From positions 2,232,001 to 2,296,000 of the forward strand of contig NZ_BPMV01000001.1 of the NCBI RefSeq assembly GCF_019656655.1: a stretch of DNA of 64,000 nucleotides, in the 5' to 3' direction. Below the pieces are notes generated by a model. The model had not been told where the DNA came from, searched no databases, and worked only from the letters and a program-made list of their open reading frames with translations. Shown in pieces: positions 19,267 to 29,755 of this stretch. This stretch comes from Tsukamurella sp. TY48 (GTDB lineage: Bacteria > Actinomycetota > Actinomycetes > Mycobacteriales > Mycobacteriaceae). The position numbers and the translations under genes were made by a program. Positions within the stretch are counted from its first letter, which is position 1; the number at the start of each line of letters is the position of its first letter.

Positions 19267-20895
19267 GTGAGAAGACGAAGTAGGTCGACGGCGACGCGGG
19301 CGATCCTCGCGATCGCGGTGGCCGCGAGCCTGGCGGTGTCGGGCTGCAGCATGGACGGCGCGCGGTCCCAGAACACGGTGGGCCCGGACGCGATCATCCG
19401 GGTGAACGGCGGCGAACCGCAGAGCGGCCTGGTGCCCTCGGACACCAACGAGAACATGGGCGGCCGCGTCGCCGACATGTTGTTCACGGGTCTGTACTCG
19501 TACCAGGCCGACGGTAAGCCCGAGCTCGCGAACGCCGAGTCCGTGGACACCACCGACAACAAGCGCTTCCTGGTCAAGCTCAAGCGGGACTGGACCTTCA
19601 CCGACGGTACGCCGGTCAAGGCGCAGAACTACGTGCGCGCCTGGAACTTCGGCGCCGCGATCGGCAACCTGCAGAAGCAGCAGAGCTTCTACGCTCCCAT
19701 CGCCGGTTTCGACGAGGTGTCCGAGAAGGGCGCCACGAAGACCGAGATGCGCGGCCTGCAGGTGATCGACGATTACACCTTCTCCATCGAGCTCGCGCAG
19801 CCCAACATCGACTTCAAGCTGGCCCTGGGCTACCTGCCCTTCGCGCCGCTGCCCGATGTCTTCTTCACCGAGGGCAAGGAGCAGTTCGGCCAGAATCCGG
19901 TGGGCAACGGTCCGTACAAGTTCAAGCAGTGGCGGCACAACGTGCAGCTCGAGATCGTCCGCAACGAGGGTTTCAAGGGACCCAAGCCGAAGAACGGCGG
20001 GCTCACCTTCGTGATGTACGAGTCCTACGATCCCGCGTACGTCGATCTCACCTCGGGCAATCTCGATGCGCTCGACACGATCCCGAACAGTGCGCTGCGG
20101 TCCTTCGAGAAGACGCTGGGCAAGCGCGCGATCACGCGGCCCACGGCGCAGACCCAGTCGTTCGTGATCCCCCAGTTCCTGGAGCACTTCGGCAGCGATG
20201 AAGAGGGCCGCCTGCGGCGCCAGGCCATCTCGATGTCGATCGACCGCCAGCAGGTGATCGACGTGGTCTTCCAGGGATTCCGCTACCCCTCGGTGGACTT
20301 CACCGCACGGTCGATCCCCGGCTGGAGTGCGGACATCCCCGGCAACGAGACCACCAAGTACAACCCGGAACTGGCGAAGCAGCGCTGGGCGCAGGCGAAT
20401 GCGATCAAGCCCTGGACCGGTGCGTTCACGATCGCCTACAACTCCGACGGCGACCACAAGCAGTGGATCGACGCGGTGACGAACCAGATCAAGAACAATC
20501 TGGGGATCGAGGCCGCAGGCAAGCCCTACGCCACGTTCAAGCAGATCCGCGACGAGCTGACCCGCAAGACGCTGCAGTCCGCCGGCCGCAACGGCTGGCA
20601 GGGCGACTACCCCACGCAGCTCAACTTCCTGGAGCCGAACTACCTCACCGGTGGCGGTTCCAACGACGGTGACTACAGCAACCCGGCCTTCGACGCCAAG
20701 ATCGCGCAGGCGCAGCAGGCCCTGGACCCAGTGCAGTCCACCCGCCTCGTCAACGAGGCGCAGTCGATCCTGCTCAACGACCTCCCGGTGGTCCCGCTGT
20801 GGGACTACAAGGCGCCCGCCGGCGTCGCCGAGGGCGTCACGGGCGATCTCACCTGGAACGGCCGCTTCGACTTTACGAACATCACGAAGGAGTAG
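19267..20895 (+). CDS. dppA: Peptide ABC transporter substrate-binding lipoprotein
   Basis: The 542-residue protein is an SBP_bac_5 (DppA/OppA) solute receptor anchored outside the membrane. The lipobox VSGC places the lipidated cysteine at residue 27 after a basic, hydrophobic signal peptide. The start is GTG at 19267, six bases after GGCGGAGG. It captures peptides or similar solutes for the downstream permeases. The order dppA-dppB-dppC-dppD matches the Rv3666c-Rv3663c operon. Substrate range cannot be read from sequence; the mycobacterial system has been linked to peptides and heme. Confidence 0.93.
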   Translation: MRRRSRSTATRAILAIAVAASLAVSGCSMDGARSQNTVGPDAIIRVNGGEPQSGLVPSDTNENMGGRVADMLFTGLYSYQADGKPELANAESVDTTDNKRFLVKLKRDWTFTDGTPVKAQNYVRAWNFGAAIGNLQKQQSFYAPIAGFDEVSEKGATKTEMRGLQVIDDYTFSIELAQPNIDFKLALGYLPFAPLPDVFFTEGKEQFGQNPVGNGPYKFKQWRHNVQLEIVRNEGFKGPKPKNGGLTFVMYESYDPAYVDLTSGNLDALDTIPNSALRSFEKTLGKRAITRPTAQTQSFVIPQFLEHFGSDEEGRLRRQAISMSIDRQQVIDVVFQGFRYPSVDFTARSIPGWSADIPGNETTKYNPELAKQRWAQANAIKPWTGAFTIAYNSDGDHKQWIDAVTNQIKNNLGIEAAGKPYATFKQIRDELTRKTLQSAGRNGWQGDYPTQLNFLEPNYLTGGGSNDGDYSNPAFDAKIAQAQQALDPVQSTRLVNEAQSILLNDLPVVPLWDYKAPAGVAEGVTGDLTWNGRFDFTNITKE

Positions 20896-20899
20896 CGGG

Positions 20900-21826
20900 A
20901 TGACCAGATATCTCCTGAGCAGGCTCGGGCAGTTGGTGATCGTCTTCTTCGGCTCCACCCTGCTGATCTACGCGCTCGTCTTCCTCGTCCCCGCCGACCC
21001 CATCGCGGCGCTCGGCGGCGACCGGAATCTCCCGCCCGAGGTGGTGGAGGGCCTCCGGGCCCAGTACCACCTGGACCAGCCCTTCCTGGTGCAGTACTGG
21101 TACTACATCAAGGGCGTCTTCACACTCGACTTCGGCGTCTCCTTCTCCGGTCAGCCGGTGTGGGACGTGATGAAGCGGGCCTTCCCGGTCACCGTGAACC
21201 TCGCGCTCATCGCGCTCGTGGTGGAGGCCGTGCTCGGCATCTTCTTCGGCGTGATCGCCGGCCTGAAGAAGGGCAAGTGGTTCGACACCACGATCCTGTT
21301 CGTCTCGCTGGTGATCATCGCGGTGCCGATCTTCGTGCTCGGCTTCATTGCTCAGTTCGTCTTCGGCGTGAAACTGCAGTGGTTCCCGGTCACCGTCGGC
21401 GGCAACCTGGACTTCTACCACCTGCTGCTGCCCGGCATCGTGCTCGGCCTGGTGTCCTTCGCCTACGTCGTGCGGCTCACCCGATCGCAGGTCTCGCAGA
21501 ACCTCACCGCCGACTACGTCCGCACCGCCACGGCCAAGGGTCTCCCGCGTTCGCGCGTGGTCCTCGTGCACGTGCTGCGGAACTCGCTGATCCCGGTGGT
21601 CACCTTCCTCGGTGCCGACATCGGGGCGCTCATGGGCGGTGCCCTCGTGACCGAGGGCATCTTCAACATCCCCGGCGTCGGCGGCACCATCTACCAGGCC
21701 ATCATCCGTGGCGAGGCCACCACCGTGGTCTCTTTCGTGACGGTTCTCATCGTCATCTACCTCATCTGCAACGTGGTGGTCGACCTGCTCTACGCCGCCC
21801 TCGACCCGAGGATTCGCTATGCCTGA
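20900..21826 (+). CDS. dppB: Peptide ABC transporter permease DppB
   Basis: The 308-residue inner-membrane permease begins MTRYLLSRLGQLVIVFFGST, a typical first transmembrane helix of DppB/OppB proteins. The EAA loop, which contacts the ATPase, is at about residues 205-225 (YVRTATAKGLPRSRVVLVH). The ATG at 20900 follows GAAGGAG and lies four bases after the dppA stop. Its end overlaps dppC by 8 bp (ATGCCTGA). Confidence 0.94.
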   Translation: MTRYLLSRLGQLVIVFFGSTLLIYALVFLVPADPIAALGGDRNLPPEVVEGLRAQYHLDQPFLVQYWYYIKGVFTLDFGVSFSGQPVWDVMKRAFPVTVNLALIALVVEAVLGIFFGVIAGLKKGKWFDTTILFVSLVIIAVPIFVLGFIAQFVFGVKLQWFPVTVGGNLDFYHLLLPGIVLGLVSFAYVVRLTRSQVSQNLTADYVRTATAKGLPRSRVVLVHVLRNSLIPVVTFLGADIGALMGGALVTEGIFNIPGVGGTIYQAIIRGEATTVVSFVTVLIVIYLICNVVVDLLYAALDPRIRYA

Positions 21827-22768
21827 CAATCAGACCTACCCCGGACAGGAACGCTTCGTCGCCGCTGCCGACGATGTGGTGGTCGGCGCGATCGACGCCG
21901 TCGATCAGGACGTGGAGCCCGCGGGCTTCTGGAAGACGGCGTGGCAGCAGCTCAGGGGACGGCCGCTGTTCTGGGTCTGCGTCGCTCTGCTCACGCTGAT
22001 CCTGCTGGTCGTGATCTTCCCGAGCGTCTTCGCCTTCGGGAAGGACCCCCACGAGGCCTCGCTCGACCGATCCCTGTTGCCGCCCAGTGGCGCCCACTGG
22101 TTCGGCACCGATCTGCAGGGCTACGACATCTACGCCCGCACCATCTACGGCGCCCGCGCCTCGGTGCTGGTGGGCGTGCTCACCACCCTCGCGGTGGTCG
22201 TGATCGGCGGCCTGCTCGGCGCCACCGCCGGGTTCTACGGCGGCTGGCTCGATTCGGTGATCGCGCGGCTCTCGGACATCTTCTTCGGCGTCCCGCTGAT
22301 GCTGGCAGCCGTGGTGGTCATGCAGATGGTCACCACCCGCACGGTGCTGTCAGTGGTCTTGGTGCTCACCATCTTCAGCTGGCCGCAGATCGCCCGCATC
22401 GCGCGGTCGGCGGCCATCTCGGTGCGCAACGAGGAGTTCATCACCGCATCGAAATCGTTGGGGGCCTCCAAGGTTCGCACGCTCTTCACGCACGTGATCC
22501 CCAACTGCCTCGGTCCCGTGATCGTGGTGGCCACCGTGGCCCTCGGCATCTACATCGTCACCGAGGCCACGCTCTCCTACCTCGGCATCGGCCTGCCGGC
22601 CAGCACCGTGTCCTGGGGTATGGACATCGCGGACGGGCAGACCCTGCTCCGCGAGGGCAATCCCATCCTGTTCTTCCCCGCGGCTGCTCTCGCGCTCACC
22701 GTGCTCACCTTCATGATGCTCGGTGACGTCCTGAGTGATGCGCTCGATCCGAAGGCGAGGACCCGCTG

Positions 22769-22769
<1 letters not shown>
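21819..22769 (+). CDS. dppC: Peptide ABC transporter permease DppC
   Basis: The 316-residue partner of DppB has a cytosolic N-terminal tail, a first transmembrane helix near residue 50 (LFWVCVALLTLILLVVIFPS) and the OppC_N sequence HWFGTDLQGYDIYAR. The permease EAA loop is EEFITASKSLGASKVRTLFT near residues 205-225. It overlaps dppB at its start and shares one base with dppD at its end (TGATG). Confidence 0.94.
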
Positions 22770-24538
<1,769 letters not shown>

Positions 24539-24584
24539 CGCCAGCGTCGAGGCAACGACGGCGGGCGGGCTACCCTGGATCATC

Positions 24585-25322
24585 GTGACCGATCCGCTGA
24601 GCCCGCTCGCCGCCGTCCCCGCCGTCGCGGAGGCGGCGTCCGCCGCGCGGGAGGCGCTGGCGCAGGTGCACCGTCACCCCGCCAACCGGCGGGAATGGCG
24701 CGCCACCGCCACCGAATCCTCCCTGCGTGGAGCCCGCGCATCGGCGGCACTCGACGGCGGCGCCGTGGAACTGAGCCGCGACGAACTCGTCACCGATCCG
24801 GTGCTGGCGGGCGCGATGCGCGTCTACCAGGCGATCGACGGTGATTCCCTCGATGCCACCGTGGCGGTGTGGCGGCGCGCGCCGCTGCAGGTCCTCGCCC
24901 GGTTGCACACGCTGGCCGCTGCCGATCTGGTGGACGGCGATGACGAGCGCCTGGGCCGCCCCCGGCAAGGGGCGGGGGAGCGGCTCGGTCTGCTCGCGCA
25001 GCTGGTGACCGGCGGCACGCAGGCGCCCGCCCCGGTACTGGCGGCCGTGGTGCACGGCGAACTGCTCTCGCTCCGCCCGTTCGAGGTGGCGGACGGGGTG
25101 GTGGCCCGCGCCGCATCACGCCTGGTCACGGTGTCGTCGGGCCTGGACCCGCACGCGCTGGGAATCCCGGAGACCACGTGGCTGAAGTTCGCGCCGAGCT
25201 ACGCCGAGGCGGCCGATACCTTCGGATTGGGTGGCACCGACGGCGTGGTGGCGTGGGTGGTGCTGTGCTGCCAGGCGCTGGAGGCCGGTGCGCGGGAAGC
25301 GCTCGCCCTCGCGGAGCGCTGA
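24585..25322 (+). CDS. Degenerate Fic-like protein (Rv3662c-type)
   Basis: The 245-residue protein corresponds by position and length to M. tuberculosis Rv3662c, a conserved hypothetical. It is predicted helical. Near residues 164-175 it has RPFEVADGVVAR, which lines up with the Fic motif HPFxxGNGRxxR but lacks the catalytic histidine (R164), the GNG asparagine (D170) and its arginine (V172). Upstream, residues 36-60 (REWRATATESSLRGARASAA) resemble the N-terminal helix of Fic/DOC proteins. Inference: a Fic-fold protein without AMP-transferase chemistry. GTG at 24585 is the start. It lies 46 bp after dppD on the same strand and may be co-transcribed. Confidence 0.7.
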   Translation: MTDPLSPLAAVPAVAEAASAAREALAQVHRHPANRREWRATATESSLRGARASAALDGGAVELSRDELVTDPVLAGAMRVYQAIDGDSLDATVAVWRRAPLQVLARLHTLAAADLVDGDDERLGRPRQGAGERLGLLAQLVTGGTQAPAPVLAAVVHGELLSLRPFEVADGVVARAASRLVTVSSGLDPHALGIPETTWLKFAPSYAEAADTFGLGGTDGVVAWVVLCCQALEAGAREALALAER

Positions 25323-25369
25323 CCTACCCCGAACACGCGCAACGGCGACCCGGCCTGAGCTCCAGGGCT

Positions 25370-25663
25370 CACACCACAGGTGGTGCGTCCTGAAGAACGG
25401 GTCCGAATCGCCGTTCGCAAGCACGGATCCCGGTTACCAAGCGTGCTGGGTGGGCTGTGTGTGCGGCCTCGGCGTACACCGATGGAAAGGTCCACTATCC
25501 GCAGACCTCATCAGCTGAATGTTCCTCGGTGCCGCAGGCCCACAGCGCTTTCTGCCAACGTGGCGTGCTCCGCGTGGGTGCCTGGTGTCCGTGCTGGGAG
25601 CCTTGACGCTCGGGAACCCTCGACCTTCTCTTCCGGTGGGGGTTTGGCTTTGCGCCGCTCCGT
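25370..25663 (-). ncRNA. Candidate Ms1 (MTS2823-type) RNA-polymerase-binding sRNA
   Basis: In mycobacteria the abundant ~300-nt sRNA Ms1/MTS2823, which binds sigma-free RNA polymerase, is encoded between the Rv3661 and Rv3662c orthologues and on the Rv3661 strand. This is the same interval (HAD gene at 25733, Fic-like gene ending 25322) and the minus strand carries a strong promoter at its start. No convincing protein frame fills the interval. From the predicted +1 (about 25663) to a small hairpin CACCAC-CT-GTGGTG (25372-25385) is about 294 nt. A GCGCAA near the 5' end can pair with UUGCGC near 25340, so the 3' end could be somewhat further left. Sequence homology was not tested. Confidence 0.65.
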
Positions 25664-25669
25664 GATTCA

Positions 25670-25698
25670 TTTGTACCTTGTGGCCGCGGTCACATCAA
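25670..25698 (-). promoter_or_regulatory. Predicted sigma-A promoter of the sRNA
   Basis: On the minus strand TTGATG (25698-25693) and TACAAA (25675-25670) are separated by 17 bases, a near-consensus housekeeping promoter. Initiation is expected around 25664-25662. It lies just past the stop of the HAD gene. Confidence 0.65.
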
Positions 25699-25732
25699 GG
25701 GGTTGGAGCGAAAATTTCCGCGAGTGCGGTTG

Positions 25733-26554
25733 TCAGCTCCGCTTGCGGTGCAGCACAAGATATGTCGCCACGCTCGCGCCCGCGGCGACCACGCCGAGCC
25801 CCGCGGTGGCGAGCACCGAGGTCCGGGACGGCGAGGGAAGGCGGTCCCGCAGCGGCACCGGGTTCGAGAAGGACAGCACCGGCCAGCCGCGGTCGGCGGC
25901 CTCCTTGCGCAGCCCGCGGTCCGGGTTCACCGCGGTGGGGTGCCCCACCGCCGCCAGCATCGGCACATCGGTCACCGAATCGGAGTAGGCGAAGCACTGG
26001 TCGAGGTCGTAGCCGTGCTCGGCGGCCAGCCGCTCCATCGCGGTCACCTTGTTCTCGCCGTAGCAGTAGAACTGCACCTCGCCGGCGTACTTGCCGTCTT
26101 CCACGGACATCACCGAGCCCACGGAGTAGTCCGCGCCCAGCATCTCGGCGATGGGACCCACCATCTCCTCGCCCGACGCCGAGACCACCACCACATCGTG
26201 GCCGCGGGCGTGATGGCCGGCGATCAGCTCGGCGGCTTCCGCGAAGACCAGCGGATTGACCACGTCGTGCAGCGTCTCGCGCACGATCGACTTCACCTGC
26301 TCCACGTTCCAGCCCTCGCACATCTGCGTGAGGTGATCACGCATGCGCTCCATCTGATCGTGATCGGCGGCCGTGAGCATCATGAGGAACTGCGCGTAGC
26401 TGGATTTGAGGACCGCGCGGCGATTGAGCAGCCCCTCGTCGAAGAAGGGCCGGGAGAAGGCCAGCGCGGACGATTTCGCGATGATCGTCTTGTCCAGGTC
26501 GAAGAACGCGGCGACCCGGCGCACCGGGGCCTGATCGGGCGCGGTTGGACTCAC
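25733..26554 (-). CDS. HAD-IB family phosphatase with C-terminal membrane segment (Rv3661-type)
   Basis: The 273-residue protein is a HAD subfamily IB hydrolase related to SerB-like phosphatases. Motif I is FFDLDKT (nucleophile D and acid D) near residue 17, motif II is the VVSAS of DVVVVSASGEEMVG, and motif III/IV is YSDSVTDVPML with K earlier in GENKVTAME. A C-terminal hydrophobic stretch LATAGLGVVAAGASVATYLVL followed by HRKRS would anchor it in the membrane. The start is taken as GTG at 26554 (VSPTAPDQ); the open frame extends further upstream but reads as non-coding. The substrate is unknown. It is divergent from the Tad operon. Confidence 0.85.
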   Translation of the reverse strand: MSPTAPDQAPVRRVAAFFDLDKTIIAKSSALAFSRPFFDEGLLNRRAVLKSSYAQFLMMLTAADHDQMERMRDHLTQMCEGWNVEQVKSIVRETLHDVVNPLVFAEAAELIAGHHARGHDVVVVSASGEEMVGPIAEMLGADYSVGSVMSVEDGKYAGEVQFYCYGENKVTAMERLAAEHGYDLDQCFAYSDSVTDVPMLAAVGHPTAVNPDRGLRKEAADRGWPVLSFSNPVPLRDRLPSPSRTSVLATAGLGVVAAGASVATYLVLHRKRS

Positions 26555-26606
26555 GACGTTCAGCGTACCGCCGTTGCTGTCGCGAACACCCCGCAAGAGC
26601 CGAGAG

Positions 26607-26652
26607 CGGATTCCTCCACAGGTTTCTCGGAGCACCCGGATTCCTCCACAGG
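26607..26652. promoter_or_regulatory. Two 16-bp direct repeats in the HAD / Tad intergenic region
   Basis: CGGATTCCTCCACAGG occurs at 26607-26622 and again, identical, at 26637-26652, a 30-bp period (about three helical turns). They sit between the divergent HAD gene and the ssd-tadA operon. TCCTCCACA resembles a DnaA box (TTGTCCACA in mycobacteria, 7 of 9). They are a candidate tandem operator; the binding protein is unknown. Confidence 0.55.
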
Positions 26653-26702
26653 CGAGGTCGTCGGCGACGGTTTCCGGCCGCCGGCGGGGTGAGGCTGGAG
26701 GC

Positions 26703-27770
26703 ATGCGAGGAATCGAGATCGGGATGGCGGTGGCCGACGGTGCGCTCGCGGACGATGTCCGGCGGGCCGCGGCGGCCGCCGCGCGCACCGTCACCGATGT
26801 CGACCGCGGGCAACCGCGGGCGGCGTGGGCCACGGCGAGCGGGCTGGTGCTCGACCTCGCGGCAGCCCAGGTGATGGCCGCCGCGGCCCGGGCCGGCGGC
26901 TTGCCCCGCCGGGAGGGCGTCGCGATGGTGGCGGCGCAGGCCGGGCTCCCGGAGTTGGCCGCAGCGGTCGACGTGGGGGCGGCCCAGGTCTTCGAATTGC
27001 CCGCGCAGGTCCGCGACCTGGCCCGGTTCCTCGCCGCGCGCGAGCCCGACGACGGTGCCCGGTCCCGGGTGGTGGCGGTCCTCGGCGGGCACGGCGGAGC
27101 GGGGGCGTCGGTGCTGGCCGCGGCCGTCGCGGTGGCGGCGCCGGGGCGCGGGATCACGGCGCTCGCGGTGGACGCCGATCCCTGGGGCGGCGGCCTCGAC
27201 CTGCTCCTGGGCTGCGCCGATCTCCCCGGCCTGCGCTGGGGCGATCTCGCCCTACGCGGCGGGCACGTGCCCTCGGAGGCGCTCGTGGCCGCGCTGCCGG
27301 GGCGCGCGGACGCCGTCGCCGTGCTCGCGGCCGGCGGTTCCCCCGCACCCGAGATCCCGGCGGAGGCGCTACTCGCGGTACTCGATGCGGGACGCCGCAG
27401 CGTGGGGGTCACGGTGGTCGACCTGCCGCGCCGCTCCGATGCCGCCACCGATGCCTGCCTGGAGGTGGCCGATGTGGTGCTCGTGGTGTGCGGTGCCACG
27501 GTGCGGGCCTGCGCGGCGGCCCGCTCGGTGGCCGACGGGGTGGCGCGCCGGGCGCGAGCGGCGCGGCTCGTGGTGCGGGGTCCGGCACCGGGCGGCCTGT
27601 CCGCTCGGGACGTCGAACGGGCCGTCGGCCTGCCCCTGCTCACATCGATGCGGCCGCAGCCGGGGCTCGACGCCCAGCTCGATGAGGGAGGCCTGCGCCT
27701 GCGCCGCGGTTCGCCGCTCGCCGCCGCGGCCGGCCGCGTACTCGACGGTGTCCGCCGGGGCGCCGCATGA
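26703..27770 (+). CDS. ssd: Ssd/CpaE-like septum-site-determining or Tad ATPase (Rv3660c-type)
   Basis: The 355-residue protein has an N-terminal receiver-like half and a C-terminal MinD/ParA-type half from residue ~125 (VVAVLGGHGGAGASVLAAAV). The deviant Walker A reads GGHGGAGAS and lacks the lysine seen in active ParA proteins. AVDADPWGGGLDLLLG follows as the switch region. In M. tuberculosis Ssd (Rv3660c) affects septum formation, and homologues act as Tad localisation factors (TadZ/CpaE). The ATG at 26703 follows GGGGTGAGG by eight bases. First gene of the Tad cluster; it overlaps tadA by four bases. Confidence 0.82.
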   Translation: MRGIEIGMAVADGALADDVRRAAAAAARTVTDVDRGQPRAAWATASGLVLDLAAAQVMAAAARAGGLPRREGVAMVAAQAGLPELAAAVDVGAAQVFELPAQVRDLARFLAAREPDDGARSRVVAVLGGHGGAGASVLAAAVAVAAPGRGITALAVDADPWGGGLDLLLGCADLPGLRWGDLALRGGHVPSEALVAALPGRADAVAVLAAGGSPAPEIPAEALLAVLDAGRRSVGVTVVDLPRRSDAATDACLEVADVVLVVCGATVRACAAARSVADGVARRARAARLVVRGPAPGGLSARDVERAVGLPLLTSMRPQPGLDAQLDEGGLRLRRGSPLAAAAGRVLDGVRRGAA

Positions 27771-28951
27771 ATCCCGCCACGAGTGCGGACCTGCTGGCTC
27801 GGGTGCGGGAACGGCTCGCGCACACCGCGGCCGTGCTCACCCCCGACGTCATGGCGGCCGCGCTCCGTGCGGAGTGCGGCGGGGTGCTGGGCGATACCGA
27901 GCTGCTCGACGGTCTGGCCTACCTGGAGACCGAGCTGGTCGGCGCGGGCCGCCTGGAGCCGCTGCTCGCCGATCCGGCGGTCGCGGACGTGCTGGTCGCG
28001 GGGCCCGACAGGGTGTGGATCGATCGCGGGGCCGGTCTCGAACGCACGGAGGTGACCTTCGAGGACGACGATGCGGTTCGCCGCCTCGCCGCCCGGCTCG
28101 CGCTCGCGGCGGGCCGCCGGATCGACGACGCCCAGCCCTGGGTGGACGGGCACCTCCCCGCCGGGCCCGGCGGCCGCGCGGGCAGCGGCATCCGGCTGCA
28201 CGCCGTGCTGCCACCGCTCGCGCACGGCGGCACCTGCATCTCACTGCGCGTCCTGCGGCCCGCCACCCAGAGCCTCACCGCGCTGATCGCCTCCGGTGCG
28301 GTGCCGCCCGAGGTGGCCGAGACGGTGCGCGCGGTGGTGTCCGCGCGGCTCGCCTTCCTCGTGGTCGGCGGCACCGGCAGCGGCAAGACCACCTTGCTCA
28401 ACGGCCTGCTGGGCGAGGTGTCCCCCGGTGAGCGCGTGCTCTGCGTGGAGGACGCGCACGAACTCGATCCCGTTCATCCCCATGTGATCTCGCTGATCGC
28501 GCGCGGCGCCAACGTGGAGGGCGTCGGCGAGGTCACGGTGCGCGATCTGGTGCGGCAGTCGCTGCGGATGCGGCCGGACCGGATCGTGGTGGGCGAGGTC
28601 CGCGGCGCGGAGGTGGTCGACCTGCTGACCGCGCTCAACACCGGGCACGACGGCGGCGCGGGCACCGTTCACGCCAACTCGCCGCGCGAGGTCCCGGCGC
28701 GCCTGGAGGCGCTCGCGGCCCTGGGCGGGCTCGGTCGGGAGGCGCTGCATGCGCAGCTCGCCGCCGCCTTCCAGGTGGTCTTCGCGGTGCATCGCTGGCC
28801 CGACGGGCGCCGCGGGTTGCGCAGCATCGGCGTGGTCGACAGAGCCGACGACGGGTACGTGCGGGTGCGTCCGGCGTGGGATCGGGACGAGGGTTTCACC
28901 GGTGCCGTCGCTGTGCTCCGGGAGCTGCTGGCCGAACGGGGCGCAGCGTGA
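27767..28951 (+). CDS. tadA: Tad/Flp pilus assembly ATPase
   Basis: The 394-residue secretion ATPase of the CpaF/TadA family powers pilus assembly. Walker A is GGTGSGKTT at 201-209. The Asp box ERVLCVEDAHELDP, the Walker B region RIVVGEVRGAEVVDLL and the His box GTVHANSP follow in order. It corresponds to Rv3659c. ATGA overlaps link it to ssd upstream, and its TGA overlaps a GTG at 28948 that is the probable tadB start. Confidence 0.93.
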   Translation: MNPATSADLLARVRERLAHTAAVLTPDVMAAALRAECGGVLGDTELLDGLAYLETELVGAGRLEPLLADPAVADVLVAGPDRVWIDRGAGLERTEVTFEDDDAVRRLAARLALAAGRRIDDAQPWVDGHLPAGPGGRAGSGIRLHAVLPPLAHGGTCISLRVLRPATQSLTALIASGAVPPEVAETVRAVVSARLAFLVVGGTGSGKTTLLNGLLGEVSPGERVLCVEDAHELDPVHPHVISLIARGANVEGVGEVTVRDLVRQSLRMRPDRIVVGEVRGAEVVDLLTALNTGHDGGAGTVHANSPREVPARLEALAALGGLGREALHAQLAAAFQVVFAVHRWPDGRRGLRSIGVVDRADDGYVRVRPAWDRDEGFTGAVAVLRELLAERGAA

Positions 28952-29755
28952 GCGGGGCGGTCGCGGTGCTCGCAGTGGCCGCACTCCTGTGGCCGGGCGG
29001 CGCCGGTGCGGCCCGGCTGCGTGCCGCGCACCGTCCGGCGCGGCGCGAACGCGTGCTGCGGTGGGGGCTGGCTCGCGCTCGCGGTACCCGCCGGGGCGCT
29101 GCTGGTCGGCCCCGCGCAGGCCCTCGCCGCGGCGCTCGCCGCCGGGACCGTGCGCGAGCTGTGGTCGCGGAACCACGCCCGCCGGGCCAGGGCCGACCGG
29201 CTGACCGCGATCCTCGCCGGCGTCGATGCGATGGTCGCCGAGCTGTCGGTCGGCGCGCACCCCGCCGCCGCGTGCGCCACCGCCGGGCGCGACGCCGAGG
29301 ATCGGCACGTCCGGGACGTCTTCGCGGAGATGGCGGGCCGCGCCGAGCTCGGGGGCGATGTGGCCGCAGGCCTGCGCGGGCACGCGGGCGAGAGCGCCGC
29401 CTGGTCGCGTCTCGCGGCCGCCTGGGACACGGGGACGCGGCACGGCATCGGCATGGGCGAGCTGCTGGCCTCGGTCCGCGAGGATCTGCGGGCCCGCGAG
29501 CGGTACGAACGCCGTGCGCACTCCGCGCTCGCGGGAGCGCGCGCCACCGCACAGGTGCTGGCGGCGCTCCCGGTGCTCGGGGTGGCGATGGGGCAACTGA
29601 TCGGCGCGAATCCGCTGCGCACCCTCCTCGGCACCGGGGCCGGCGGAATCCTGCTGGTGGTGGGGGTGTGTCTGACCTCGGTGGGGCTGCTGTGGTCGCG
29701 GTCGATCGCCGACGGTGCGGCGGGCAGCGACCAGGGCGAAGGAGTGCCGGCATGA
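28948..29755 (+). pseudogene. tadB: TadB-like pilus assembly membrane protein with an apparent 1-base frameshift
   Basis: The GTG at 28948 overlaps the tadA stop and starts a plausible N-terminus (VSGAVAVLAVAALLWPGG), but that frame turns into Arg/Pro-rich nonsense after residue 40. The conserved body (LALAVPAGALLVGPAQALAA, then the T2SSF helices to 29755) is in another frame, starting just after the five-G run at 29063-29067. Dropping one G there joins the two as RWGWLALAVPAGA and gives a normal TadB-like protein of about 268 residues (Rv3658c type). Either the base is a sequencing or assembly error, or the gene is phase-broken. A start at GTG 29006 would give a shorter product with an implausible Cys/Arg-rich N-terminus. 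Confidence 0.75.

Noticed and set aside
25380-25988. Plus-strand frame through the sRNA interval and the end of the HAD gene
   Set aside because: It runs antisense to the conserved HAD gene and has random composition.
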